A stretch of DNA of 49,934 bases from an uncultured Candidatus Melainabacteria bacterium (GTDB lineage: Bacteria > Cyanobacteriota > Vampirovibrionia > Gastranaerophilales > Gastranaerophilaceae), in the NCBI GenBank assembly GCA_934693165.1, contig CAKUUX010000012.1, positions 1 to 49,934 of the forward strand, read 5' to 3'. Shown in pieces: positions 16,134 to 24,268 of the stretch. Numbering within the stretch: position 1 is the first letter of the stretch; every line of letters starts with the position of its first letter. A model generated the notes under the pieces. The model worked only from the letters and a program-made list of their open reading frames with translations. It was not told the DNA's origin and did no database searches. Both the position numbers and the translations under genes were made by a program.

Positions 16134-16345
16134 AAAGGCTTGCTTCGCTCGTGCCTCTGCTCGCTTTTCTGCACCTGTGGGTTTCGGACTTCGTCCTATC
16201 GTACCTCTCACAAAACAATACTCAATTGTTTTGTTCGGCAGAGTGTCGCTATCGTTAAGTTTCGCAACTGCTCCGCCGACTCCTCGTCGCCGTGTGCGTT
16301 GCTTCACTCCGGCTCACGCAAAGAAAATAAGGCTTCCGTGCCTTT
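16134..16345. repeat. GC-rich non-coding island, probable interspersed repeat
   Basis: The 370-bp gap between fliA and the next gene holds about 210 bp of clearly higher GC than the surroundings. It has many short recurring words (GCTTCGCTCG, CTCG, TGCTTCCGTGCCT twice near 16331 and 16350) and hairpins, including a perfect 10-bp stem ACAAAACAAT/ATTGTTTTGT (16210-16234) and GGAC-TTC-GTCC near 16186. All three frames that stay open across it lack ribosome sites and have odd, Arg/Ser/Pro-rich composition. I read it as a non-coding mobile or repetitive element, or a structured RNA; its copy number cannot be known from one window. Confidence 0.5.
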
Positions 16346-16398
16346 GCTAATGCTTCCGTGCCTAATCGCAAATAGTCGAACGTATTATACACAAATTA

Positions 16399-16698
16399 CT
16401 ATATTAGAGAGTAATCAAAATTTTCTATGGTTAAACCTGCTGGAGGTCCAAAGTTATTTCCTAATAATTTCATCAAACTATTTGTTGATAAATTATCATC
16501 TTCGTCATCATCTTTTTTTGACATATTTTCTATATCCATATCAAGCATATCAATTGCATCATCAAAAGCTTGTTCAAAAGCATCTGCTTGCTCTGCCTGA
16601 GATGTAGAATTTGCACCACCAATATTATTTAGGGCATTATTATTCGTTAGGGCAGGATTAATAAATAAATCCTTGTAATCGTCAATCGTATTTGACAT
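16399..16698 (-). CDS. Small acidic hypothetical protein
   Basis: 99 residues, unrecognised, very acidic: many Asp and Glu, including an AEQADAFEQAFDDAIDMLDMDIEN helix (core FEQAFDDAIDML) and a KKDDDEDDN run. It has no signal peptide or membrane segment. The N-terminal 35 residues are Asn/Ala-rich and probably flexible. Gene context does not help: it lies between the GC-rich island and the divergent rml cluster. An acidic binding partner or chaperone is possible but unsupported. Confidence 0.6.
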   Translation of the reverse strand: MSNTIDDYKDLFINPALTNNNALNNIGGANSTSQAEQADAFEQAFDDAIDMLDMDIENMSKKDDDEDDNLSTNSLMKLLGNNFGPPAGLTIENFDYSLI

Positions 16699-16791
16699 AG
16701 TGTAATTTTATAAAAACCTCATTGCTATTTACAACTTTATTTTTATCAAGATTACAATCAAATCACATCCTACAATTAATGTATATTTTAC

Positions 16792-16820
16792 TTGATTATT
16801 GGCATGGGTTCAGTTATAAT
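16792..16820 (+). promoter_or_regulatory. Sigma-70 promoter of the nucleotide-sugar cluster
   Basis: TTGATT (16792-16797), a 17-bp spacer and a perfect TATAAT (16815-16820), 27 nt upstream of the rfbC ATG. Spacing is optimal and orientation is correct. Confidence 0.75.
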
Positions 16821-16847
16821 AATCACAAAGTAAAGGAAGTATTAAAT

Positions 16848-17387
16848 ATGCCATTCACATTTGAGAAACAATCTATAGAAGACGTAATCCTTGTTACACC
16901 TAAAGTTTTTGGTGATAACAGGGGATTTTTTATGGAAACTTATAAAAAATCAGATTTTGAAGCAAATGGTATTATGGGAGAATTTAACCAAGATAACCAC
17001 TCAAAATCAACAAAAAGAGTTCTTAGAGGGCTTCATTATCAAGAACAACCTTATTCACAAGCAAAAATCGTAAGATGCCTAAAAGGTAGAATTTATGATG
17101 TTGCAGTTGATATCAGAAAAGGTTCTAAAACTTTTGGTAAATACGTAAAAGTAGAATTATCAGAAGATAACAAACAAATGCTATACATTCCAAAAGAATT
17201 TGCACATGGATTTGTTGCATTAACTGACGAAGTTGAAATTGCTTACAAAACTCAAGGCGAATATCATCCAGAAGCCGACAGAGGTATTATGTGGAATGAT
17301 AAAGACATTGGAATTGATTGGGAAATTGATTTTGAACCAATACTTTCTGAAAAAGATACTAAGCATCCAACATTAAGCGAAATATAA
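16848..17387 (+). CDS. rfbC: dTDP-4-dehydrorhamnose 3,5-epimerase
   Basis: 179 residues from the ATG at 16848, which is preceded by AAAGGAAG and matches the family's usual start (MPFTFEKQSIEDVILV). The open frame extends 42 codons upstream across the promoter, so the longer form is excluded. Motifs: NRGFFMETYK, LRGLHYQ with the catalytic His, and EFAHGFVAL. A cupin-fold cytoplasmic enzyme that epimerises C3 and C5 of dTDP-4-keto-6-deoxyglucose, third from last in dTDP-L-rhamnose synthesis. First gene of the cluster. Confidence 0.96.
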   Translation: MPFTFEKQSIEDVILVTPKVFGDNRGFFMETYKKSDFEANGIMGEFNQDNHSKSTKRVLRGLHYQEQPYSQAKIVRCLKGRIYDVAVDIRKGSKTFGKYVKVELSEDNKQMLYIPKEFAHGFVALTDEVEIAYKTQGEYHPEADRGIMWNDKDIGIDWEIDFEPILSEKDTKHPTLSEI

Positions 17388-17415
17388 ATATTAAATAAAT
17401 AGGAGAAATTAAAGA

Positions 17416-18396
17416 ATGAAATTATTAGTTACAGGTGGCGCAGGTTTTATCGGAAGTTGTTTCGTAAGACACATCTTGAACACATATTCTGATTACAAAG
17501 TAGTAAACCTTGATGCCCTAACATATTGTGGTAATTTAGAAAACTTAAATGACGTTAAAGACAATCCAAATTATACATTTGTTCACGGCAACATCTGTGA
17601 CCACGATTTAGTTAGAGATATTATTAAAAACGTTGATTGCGTTGTAAACTTTGCAGCAGAATCACACGTTGATAATTCAATCAAACACCCTGAAATCTTT
17701 GTAGAAACAAACGTTCAAGGTACATTAAATTTACTACAAGCTTGTAAAGAATTAGGTATTGAAAGATACTTACAAGTTGGTACTGACGAAGTTTATGGTT
17801 CTTTAGGTAAAACAGGTTATTTCTACGAAACAACACCTATCCAACCAAATTCACCATATTCAGCATCAAAAGCAAGCGCAGACTTACTAGTTAGAGCATA
17901 TTACGAAACATACAAATTACCAGTGTTAAATACTCGTTGTTCTAACAACTATGGTCCATATCAATACCCAGAAAAATTAATTCCATTCTTCATTTCACAA
18001 TTATTAAAAGGTGAAAAAGTTCCTGTATATGGTGATGGATTAAACGTAAGAGATTGGTTGTATGTATATGACCATTGTAAGGCTATTGATGTAGTTCTTC
18101 ACAAAGGCAGAGTGGGCGAAGTTTACAACATTGGTGGACATAACGAAAAAACAAATATGGAAATTACTCACTTAATTCTTGATGCTATGGGCAAAGACGA
18201 ATCTTCTATCAAATATGTTGAAGATAGATTAGGTCACGACAGACGTTATGCTATCGCTAACGACAAAATTCAATCAGAATTAGGTTGGGAACCATCAGTT
18301 ACATTTGAAGAAGGTATCAAATTAACAATTGATTGGTACTTAAACAACCAAGACTGGATTAAATCAATTGAAGACAAGAAAGCGAGTTTAGTATAA
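17416..18396 (+). CDS. rfbB: dTDP-glucose 4,6-dehydratase
   Basis: 326 residues. An extended short-chain dehydrogenase: Rossmann motif TGGAGFIGS (7-15), TDEVYG, and the catalytic pair in YSASKASAD (YxxxK). The substrate-side segment NNYGPYQYPEKLIP and RDWLYVYDHC are typical of RmlB. It converts dTDP-glucose to dTDP-4-keto-6-deoxyglucose with bound NAD. AGGAG stands 8-12 nt before the start, and the stop overlaps the next start by one base. Confidence 0.97.
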   Translation: MKLLVTGGAGFIGSCFVRHILNTYSDYKVVNLDALTYCGNLENLNDVKDNPNYTFVHGNICDHDLVRDIIKNVDCVVNFAAESHVDNSIKHPEIFVETNVQGTLNLLQACKELGIERYLQVGTDEVYGSLGKTGYFYETTPIQPNSPYSASKASADLLVRAYYETYKLPVLNTRCSNNYGPYQYPEKLIPFFISQLLKGEKVPVYGDGLNVRDWLYVYDHCKAIDVVLHKGRVGEVYNIGGHNEKTNMEITHLILDAMGKDESSIKYVEDRLGHDRRYAIANDKIQSELGWEPSVTFEEGIKLTIDWYLNNQDWIKSIEDKKASLV

Positions 18397-19217
18397 TGAA
18401 GGTGCTTGTTACTGGTGCAAAAGGTATGCTAGGACAAGACTTGTGTCCTGTCTTAGAAGACGAAGATTTTGAAGTAGTAGAAACAGACATCCATAATCTT
18501 GATATCACAGATATTAATCAAGTAGAAAAAATGATTTCAGATGAAAAACCTGATATGGTAATTCACTGTGCAGGATACACAAATGTTGACTTAGCAGAAT
18601 CAGAACCTGAAAAAGCCGAAAAAATAAACGGATTAGGGACTGAAAATCTTGCAAAAGTTTGTGGTAAAAACGATATCAAAATGGTATATATTTCAACGGA
18701 TTATGTCTTTGATGGAACAAATACTAAACCTTATAAACCAGATGATGAACCTAACCCTCAAAGCGTTTATGGAAAAACAAAAAGAGCAGGCGAAATTGCT
18801 GTTCAAAAATATTGTGAAAACTATTACATAATAAGAACAAGTTGGTTATACGGTCATCACGGCAAAAACTTTGTAGAAACAATGATTTCAATTTCACAAA
18901 ACCCAGAAGTTAAAGTTGTAAACGACCAAACTGGTTGCCCGACTTGGACTATGGAATTATGCAATGGCATTCTTAAGTTAATAAAAGAAGAAGCGCCTTA
19001 TGGCATTTATCAAATTTGTGGTTCAGAACCTACAACTTGGTATGAATTTGCAAAAGAAATTTACAAACTAATGAAATTAAATGTAAATTTAAAACCTTGC
19101 AAGACAGAAGAATTTCCAAGACCAGCAAAAAGACCTACTTATTCAGCAATGGACAACAACGGAATTTGCAGAAACTGGAAATTAGCATTGAAAGATTATT
19201 TAAAACTAAGAGATTAA
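18396..19217 (+). CDS. rfbD: dTDP-4-dehydrorhamnose reductase
   Basis: 273 residues. The Rossmann motif is TGAKGMLGQDL, followed by HCAGYTNVDLAE, STDYVFDG, and the YGKTKRAGE catalytic YxxxK. It carries out the last step, NADPH-dependent reduction to dTDP-L-rhamnose. Its ATG shares a base with the rfbB stop (TAATG), so translation is coupled. Length is slightly below the usual 280-300 but complete. Confidence 0.97.
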   Translation: MKVLVTGAKGMLGQDLCPVLEDEDFEVVETDIHNLDITDINQVEKMISDEKPDMVIHCAGYTNVDLAESEPEKAEKINGLGTENLAKVCGKNDIKMVYISTDYVFDGTNTKPYKPDDEPNPQSVYGKTKRAGEIAVQKYCENYYIIRTSWLYGHHGKNFVETMISISQNPEVKVVNDQTGCPTWTMELCNGILKLIKEEAPYGIYQICGSEPTTWYEFAKEIYKLMKLNVNLKPCKTEEFPRPAKRPTYSAMDNNGICRNWKLALKDYLKLRD

Positions 19218-19253
19218 CTTTTAAATAAATCTTATTTGGAGTAAACTTTTTCT

Positions 19254-19610
19254 ATGTTTTTTAAAAAATATAAAAATCATTATAGTTTAAACTTTTTTGC
19301 AGCCTGTGGATGGATAAATCTTTTAGGATTTACTACATCATATCTTGGTCAACTTATTGCAGAATTGTTTGAACGAAACGACTCCCTTGATGCAATTGTT
19401 CCATCTTTAATTAGCATCAATTGGTTTTTCGTAATTTATGCCACTATAACATTTTTTATATTTATGATTGAAAATTTTTACGAAGTAAGAATAACTAATA
19501 CAAAATTTTTGAATAACATATTTATGGATATATTGAGAATTTTAGGAACAATACTTGCCTCAATACCATTCTTATTCTTATTCGCTGCATTTCTATTTTT
19601 AAAATTTTAA
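19254..19610 (+). CDS. Hypothetical small membrane protein within the rml cluster
   Basis: 118 residues with three hydrophobic segments (about 12-35, 52-73 and 92-116), unrecognised. It ends in FAAFLFLKF and has a basic start (MFFKKYKNH) likely to be cytoplasmic. It sits between rfbD and rfbA with 36- and 21-nt gaps, in the same direction, so it is co-transcribed with sugar-nucleotide genes. It resembles no transferase or flippase in length. Whether it serves polysaccharide export or was inserted by chance is open. Confidence 0.7.
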   Translation: MFFKKYKNHYSLNFFAACGWINLLGFTTSYLGQLIAELFERNDSLDAIVPSLISINWFFVIYATITFFIFMIENFYEVRITNTKFLNNIFMDILRILGTILASIPFLFLFAAFLFLKF

Positions 19611-19631
19611 TAAAGAGAGGAAAACTTAACT

Positions 19632-20510
19632 ATGAAAGGTATAATATTAGCAGGTGGTGCAGGTACTAGACTTTATCCAAGCACAATGGTTGTATCAAAA
19701 CAATTATTACCAATTTATGACAAACCAATGATTTATCACCCTATTTCTGTATTAATGCTTGCAGGAATTAGAGATATCTTAATCATTTCAACACCAAAAG
19801 ATTTACCAAACTTTGAAAAACTTTTAGGTGACGGCTCACAATTTGGTTTAAGATTTCAATACAAAGAACAACCTAGCCCAGATGGACTTGCTCAAGCTTT
19901 CATTTTAGGTGAAGAATTTATCGGTAACGACTCTGTAGCCTTAATCTTAGGTGACAATATTTTCTATGGTCCAAGATTTTCTGGTACATTAAAATACACT
20001 GCAAAACAAACTCAAAAAGAAGGTGGCGCAACAGTATTTGCTTACCACGTAAAAGATCCTCAAAGATTTGGAGTTGCAGAATTTGACGAAAAAGGTAAAG
20101 TTCTTTCACTAGAAGAAAAACCTCAAAACCCAAAATCTAATTACGCAGTAACAGGTTTGTATTTCTATGACAACGAAGTTGTTGAATACGCTAAAAACTT
20201 GAAACCTTCTGCAAGAGGCGAATTAGAAATCACAGATTTAAATAAAATTTATCTTGAACAAGGTAAATTAAATTGCGAAGTTCTTTCAAGAGGTTTTGCA
20301 TGGCTTGATACAGGAACACACGCATCACTTCTTCAAGCTGGTCAATATATTCAAACAATCGAAGAAAACCAAGGTATCAAAATTGCTTGTCTTGAAGAAA
20401 TCGCATACAGAATGAAATTCGTATCAAGAGAACACTTGAGAAAACAAGTTGAACAATACAAGAATAACGAATATTATAATTATATTAAACGCCTGATTGA
20501 AGCAGAATAG
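19632..20510 (+). CDS. rfbA: Glucose-1-phosphate thymidylyltransferase
   Basis: 292 residues, standard length. LAGGAGTRLYPST (nucleotide-binding loop), KQLLPIYDKPM, the ALILGDNIFYG metal site and EKPQNPKSNYAVTGLYFYD are all canonical RmlA. It makes dTDP-glucose from dTTP and glucose-1-phosphate, the entry step to dTDP-rhamnose. A ribosome site (AGAGAGG) is about 12 nt upstream. A diverged paralogue lies two genes downstream, with 48 identical bases at the start of the genes. Confidence 0.96.
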   Translation: MKGIILAGGAGTRLYPSTMVVSKQLLPIYDKPMIYHPISVLMLAGIRDILIISTPKDLPNFEKLLGDGSQFGLRFQYKEQPSPDGLAQAFILGEEFIGNDSVALILGDNIFYGPRFSGTLKYTAKQTQKEGGATVFAYHVKDPQRFGVAEFDEKGKVLSLEEKPQNPKSNYAVTGLYFYDNEVVEYAKNLKPSARGELEITDLNKIYLEQGKLNCEVLSRGFAWLDTGTHASLLQAGQYIQTIEENQGIKIACLEEIAYRMKFVSREHLRKQVEQYKNNEYYNYIKRLIEAE

Positions 20511-20518
20511 AGGAAATT

Positions 20519-21463
20519 TTGAAAAGAATTCTAATTACAGGTGGTGCAGGATTTATAGGAAGTCATTTATGCGAAAGATTATTAAATGACAAAAACGATA
20601 TTATTTGCCTAGATAACTTTTTTACAGGCTCAAAAGACAACATAAGACACTTAATTGGAAATGACCACTTTGAACTTGTAAGACACGATATTACAAAGGA
20701 ATACTTGGCAGAAGTAGATCAAATATACAATCTTGCTTGCCCAGCTAGTCCTGTAAGTTATCAATACAATCCTATCAAAACAATTGAAACCTCTGTACTT
20801 GGCGTAACACACATGCTAAATTTAGCAATTCCTTGCCACGCCAGAATATTACAAGCTTCAACAAGTGAAGTCTATGGCGATCCCACAATTCACCCACAAG
20901 TTGAAAGCTATTGGGGAAATGTAAATCCTATTGGCATAAGAAGTTGCTACGATGAGGGTAAACGTTGTGCTGAAACATTGATGATGGATTATCATAGACA
21001 AAAAGGTGTTGATATAAGAATTATAAGAATTTTCAATACTTATGGTCCCAATATGGATATCAACGACGGAAGAGTTGTTTCTAATTTTATAGTACAAGCT
21101 TTGCAAAATAAAGACATTACTATATATGGTGATGGTTCTCAAACTCGTTCATTCTGCTACGTTTCAGACCTTATTGAAGGTATGATAAAAATGATGAATA
21201 ACGAAGAAGATTTTATCGGTCCAGTAAACCTTGGAAATCCTTCTGAAAGAAGCATTTTAGACTTTGCTAAATTAATTATTGAAATGACAAACTCTAAATC
21301 AAAAATCATCTACAAACCACTTCCAAGTGATGACCCAATCCAAAGAAAACCAGATATTTCTCTTGCAAAAGAAAAACTAGATTGGGAGCCAAAAGTTGAT
21401 ATAAAAGAAGGTATTGCAAAAACAATCGAATATTTTGATAAAAAATTAAAGGAGAATAAATGA
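20519..21463 (+). CDS. UDP-glucuronate decarboxylase (UDP-xylose synthase)
   Basis: 314 residues, an extended SDR. The Rossmann motif TGGAGFIGSHL, then LACPASPVSYQYNP, TSEVYGDP, YWGNVNPIGIRSCYDEGKR (core NPIGIRSCYDEGKR, catalytic YxxxK) and FNTYGPNMDINDGRVVSNF match the UXS family rather than generic epimerases. It oxidises and decarboxylates UDP-glucuronate to UDP-xylose (or releases the 4-keto intermediate). It starts with TTG, 4 nt after AGAGGAAA, and no better ATG exists. The supplier UDP-glucose dehydrogenase is not in this window. Confidence 0.88.
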   Translation: MKRILITGGAGFIGSHLCERLLNDKNDIICLDNFFTGSKDNIRHLIGNDHFELVRHDITKEYLAEVDQIYNLACPASPVSYQYNPIKTIETSVLGVTHMLNLAIPCHARILQASTSEVYGDPTIHPQVESYWGNVNPIGIRSCYDEGKRCAETLMMDYHRQKGVDIRIIRIFNTYGPNMDINDGRVVSNFIVQALQNKDITIYGDGSQTRSFCYVSDLIEGMIKMMNNEEDFIGPVNLGNPSERSILDFAKLIIEMTNSKSKIIYKPLPSDDPIQRKPDISLAKEKLDWEPKVDIKEGIAKTIEYFDKKLKENK

Positions 21464-22332
21464 AAGGTATAATATTAGCAGGTGGTGCAGGTACTAGACT
21501 TTATCCAGCATCTTTGCCAATATCAAAAATTTTATTGACAATATATAATAAACCAATGATTTATTACCCATTGTCAACATTTTTGAGAGCAGGAATTAAA
21601 GATATTCTTATCATTACTAACGAAGCTGATTATGAAAACTTCAGAAAACTTTTAGGTGACGGCTCACAATTTGGTATAAATATTAAATACAGAATTCAAT
21701 ACGTACAAAAAGGTATTGCAGATGCGTTCTTAATCGGGGAAGACTTTATTGAAAAAGATTCTGTAGCTCTAATTTTGGGTGACAACATTTTCTACGGAAA
21801 AAACTTTGGCGAGTTAATGAAAAATGCAATCGCTAAAAACGAAGGTGCAACAGTATTTGGATACAAAGTTCCAGATCCTGAAAGATTTGGTGTTGTAGAA
21901 TTTGACAAAAACCAAAAAGCAATTTCACTAGAAGAAAAACCTAAACAACCTAAATCAAATTATGCAGTAACAGGTTTGTATTTCTATGATAACCAAGTTT
22001 GCAAATATGCAAGAGAATTAAAACCTTCTGCAAGAGGTGAATTAGAAATTACTGACTTGAACAATATTTATCTTGAAAAAGGCAAACTTAATGTAGAACT
22101 TTTAGGCGAAGACTTTGAATGGCTTGATACAGGAACTCATGATTCTATGTTAGAAGCTTCAAATTATGTTCAACAAGAAGAGCTAAAAGGAAATTCTATA
22201 GGTTGTCTTGAAGAAATCGCATACAAAGAAGGTTTTGTTACTGCAAAAAACTTATGGAAGAGCCTTGAAAAATATGGCGATAAAAATGAATATTACAACA
22301 ACATAAAAAAATTACTAGTCGCAACAAAATAA
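21460..22332 (+). CDS. Second RmlA-type sugar-1-phosphate nucleotidylyltransferase, diverged
   Basis: 290 residues. The loop LAGGAGTRLYP and ALILGDNIFYG are intact, but the usual KQLLPIYDKPM is KILLTIYNKPM, with Q, P and D all changed, and the substrate region (RIQYVQKGIADAFLIG) differs from the canonical EQPSPDGLAQAF of the first copy. The downstream NYAVTGLYFYD and KPSARGELEITDLN blocks are kept. The ATG overlaps the UXS stop (ATGA). It probably activates a sugar phosphate, perhaps not glucose or not with dTTP. A duplicate of rfbA. Confidence 0.88.
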   Translation: MKGIILAGGAGTRLYPASLPISKILLTIYNKPMIYYPLSTFLRAGIKDILIITNEADYENFRKLLGDGSQFGINIKYRIQYVQKGIADAFLIGEDFIEKDSVALILGDNIFYGKNFGELMKNAIAKNEGATVFGYKVPDPERFGVVEFDKNQKAISLEEKPKQPKSNYAVTGLYFYDNQVCKYARELKPSARGELEITDLNNIYLEKGKLNVELLGEDFEWLDTGTHDSMLEASNYVQQEELKGNSIGCLEEIAYKEGFVTAKNLWKSLEKYGDKNEYYNNIKKLLVATK

Positions 22333-22355
22333 TAAAAAAATAAAATATCATTTAG

Positions 22356-22385
22356 AGCGTCCGATTAAAAATCGGACGCTTTTTT
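22356..22385 (+). terminator. Intrinsic terminator of the nucleotide-sugar cluster
   Basis: AGCGTCCGAT (22356-22365) pairs with ATCGGACGCT (22371-22380), a perfect 10-bp stem followed by a T run. It closes the cluster 23 nt after the last stop. Confidence 0.93.
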
Positions 22386-22513
22386 CTTAAAAATTTTCAT
22401 AAAATATCCACCAATTAAACCATGTCAAACAGATGAAAAAATTATAAAATAGAGTAACAAAGATTGATTTTTTAAGAAAAAATATTAAAAAGTAATCTGT
22501 AGGGGAGAAGTAT

Positions 22514-23485
22514 ATGAAAATTAAGATAAATATAGCAAAACTATTAATTGGTATGGTTGCCTTAAGTTCTGTTGCATACGCAAGCAACGTAACTCTTCAA
22601 GGTGCAATAAATAAATATAAATCTGGTAATTACACAGGATGTATTCAAGACCTTGAAATTTATACAAGAAGCGAACGTTCAAACGCACTTGCATACTACT
22701 ATTTAGCAATTGCGAATGTACAAGCAGGCAGAAAAACAAACGCTATTCAAGCATACGACAAAGTTCTTGCACTAAGACCAAATGAAACTTTATTAGATTA
22801 TGCAACAAAAGGAAAGGTTTGCTTAGAAGAACCTGATTTGTGCTATAAAAATAACACAATGAAAGAAGAAGATACTGAATTGGATAAATTTATCAGAAAC
22901 AAAAACCAATTCGTATATAAAGGTGCACAACAAGAAACTACAAAGAAAAATCTTGATTCTTTGAGAAACCGTATGAATTCAGACGAAGAAATTCAACGTT
23001 ATGAGTTTAGAGAATACGAAAGAAATAGCAATAATACAGAAGATGTAAATAAAGTAAAAGTTGCAACTGAAGAAAAAGAAACAAAAGAAGTTAAAAAAGC
23101 AAATAAAATGCCATCAAATGATGACGTTGTAGCAGCAATAAAAGTTTTAAACCAAGCAGGATTAGGTAGTTTGGTAACTCAACAACCAGCTCAATCATCA
23201 GCACCACAAGTTGCACAAAATAACAACCAACAATTGCAACAACAAATGATGCAAATGATGATGGCACAACAACAAAACCCTTATGCAGGCATTTCTGCTA
23301 TGCTTGGAGGAAATAACAACAACAATAACAGCAGTTCTAATCAACTTATGAACATGTTGCCACTATTGATGTCACAAGGTCAAAATGGTGAAAAACCAAA
23401 TATCAGCCCTGAAGTTATGCAAGCAATGTTGATGAACTCAATGATGCCAGACTTAACTTTCAGTTCAAGCAACGACAATAGATAA
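22514..23485 (+). CDS. Secreted TPR-like protein with Gln/Asn/Met-rich C-terminus
   Basis: 323 residues, family not recognised beyond TPR-like repeats. A Sec signal peptide ends near ASN at residue 25 (VAYAS). Residues 28-110 form about two TPR units (NYTGCIQDLEIY, LAYYYLAIANVQAGRKTNAIQAYDKVLALRPN; core YYLAIANVQAG). A charged linker (about 120-195) leads to a tail with long runs of Gln, Asn and Met. There is a strong AGGGGAG site 7 nt before the ATG. It lies 44 nt upstream of fliW, so it likely shares a message with fliW and csrA, which hints at a motility or envelope role. Confidence 0.8.
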   Translation: MKIKINIAKLLIGMVALSSVAYASNVTLQGAINKYKSGNYTGCIQDLEIYTRSERSNALAYYYLAIANVQAGRKTNAIQAYDKVLALRPNETLLDYATKGKVCLEEPDLCYKNNTMKEEDTELDKFIRNKNQFVYKGAQQETTKKNLDSLRNRMNSDEEIQRYEFREYERNSNNTEDVNKVKVATEEKETKEVKKANKMPSNDDVVAAIKVLNQAGLGSLVTQQPAQSSAPQVAQNNNQQLQQQMMQMMMAQQQNPYAGISAMLGGNNNNNNSSSNQLMNMLPLLMSQGQNGEKPNISPEVMQAMLMNSMMPDLTFSSSNDNR

Positions 23486-23529
23486 TATAGAATTTATTTT
23501 AAATATAAGTAAAAGGATAGAGAAAATTT

Positions 23530-23952
23530 ATGAAAGTTAAAACAACAAGATTTGGAGAAATTGAAGTTGATGAAAATTTAATCTTCAATTTTGAATTACC
23601 TATTTTAGGGTATGACGACAAAAAATATGTAATGATTGACGTTACAGAAAACCCAATTTTCAAATGGGTACAAGCAGTTGACACTCCAGAAGCTTCATTC
23701 CCAGTAACAACACCTGCTGTATTTGGTCACGATTATTCATTTGAATTACCAACAAGTGCAGAAGAAGCATTAGATATAAAAAGTGCAGAAGATGTATTAG
23801 TATTAAACATTGCTTGCATTCCAGATAAAGCTCCAAAAGATGCAACAATTAACCTTCTTGCTCCATTAATTTTTAACATCAAAAACCACAAAGCTGGACA
23901 AGTTATTTTATCCGATAGTGGTTTTAGTACAACAACTAAGTTGTTCAAATAG
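23530..23952 (+). CDS. fliW: Flagellar assembly factor FliW
   Basis: 140 residues, typical length. The N-terminal TRFGEIEVDENLIFNFELPILGY (core IFNFELPILGY) and the C-terminal LLAPLIFNIKNHKAGQVIL (core APLIFNIKNHKAGQ) are FliW hallmarks. In Bacillus and Campylobacter relatives, FliW binds CsrA and relieves its repression of flagellin translation; free flagellin captures FliW. Its gene is directly upstream of csrA here, the usual arrangement. Flagellin itself is not in the window. Confidence 0.95.
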   Translation: MKVKTTRFGEIEVDENLIFNFELPILGYDDKKYVMIDVTENPIFKWVQAVDTPEASFPVTTPAVFGHDYSFELPTSAEEALDIKSAEDVLVLNIACIPDKAPKDATINLLAPLIFNIKNHKAGQVILSDSGFSTTTKLFK

Positions 23953-23992
23953 TAAGCAATAGTCAGACAGAATAATTAATGAGAGAAGAAAT

Positions 23993-24268
23993 ATGTTAAT
24001 TTTATCAAGAAAAAACGGACAAAAAATAATTATAAATGACAATATTGAAATAACAATTGTTGAATCTAAAAATGACAATTGCAAAATTTCAATTGAAGCT
24101 CCAAGAGAAATTAAAATTTACAGAGAAGAAGTTTATAAACAAATTAAAAATTCAAACCAAATGAGTACTGATTCATTGAGTGATTTGAGTAAACTTGCAG
24201 ATTTAATGCCAAAAACTAATGATGACGACAAGAAAAAGAAAACTGTAATTATCAAAAAGAAACAATAA
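23993..24268 (+). CDS. csrA: Carbon storage regulator CsrA with extended C-terminal tail
   Basis: 91 residues, longer than the usual 60-75. The core (1-50) is clear: MLILSRKNGQKIIINDNIEI, then ISIEAPREIKIYREEVY, containing the RNA-binding beta-1 and beta-5 strands and the conserved Arg near position 43-44. The remaining about 40 residues are Ser/Asp-rich then Lys-rich (DDDKKKKTVIIKKKQ) and are not part of the standard fold. It represses translation by binding GGA motifs near ribosome sites, and FliW is its antagonist. The stop overlaps the next start (TAATG). Confidence 0.93.
   Translation: MLILSRKNGQKIIINDNIEITIVESKNDNCKISIEAPREIKIYREEVYKQIKNSNQMSTDSLSDLSKLADLMPKTNDDDKKKKTVIIKKKQ

Noticed and set aside
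16023..16607. Three open frames across the GC-rich island (plus 16102-16350, plus 16140-16607, minus 16023-16307)
   Set aside because: They have no ribosome sites, odd Arg/Ser/Pro composition, overlap each other on both strands, and one runs antisense to the small acidic gene at 16399-16698.
16700..16740. TAAAGTTG on the minus strand upstream of the acidic gene, as a second sigma-28 promoter
   Set aside because: With 11-nt spacing the -10 would be GAGGTTTT, lacking GCCG.
16722..16847. N-terminal extension of RfbC
   Set aside because: It spans the predicted promoter, and the family start is at 16848.
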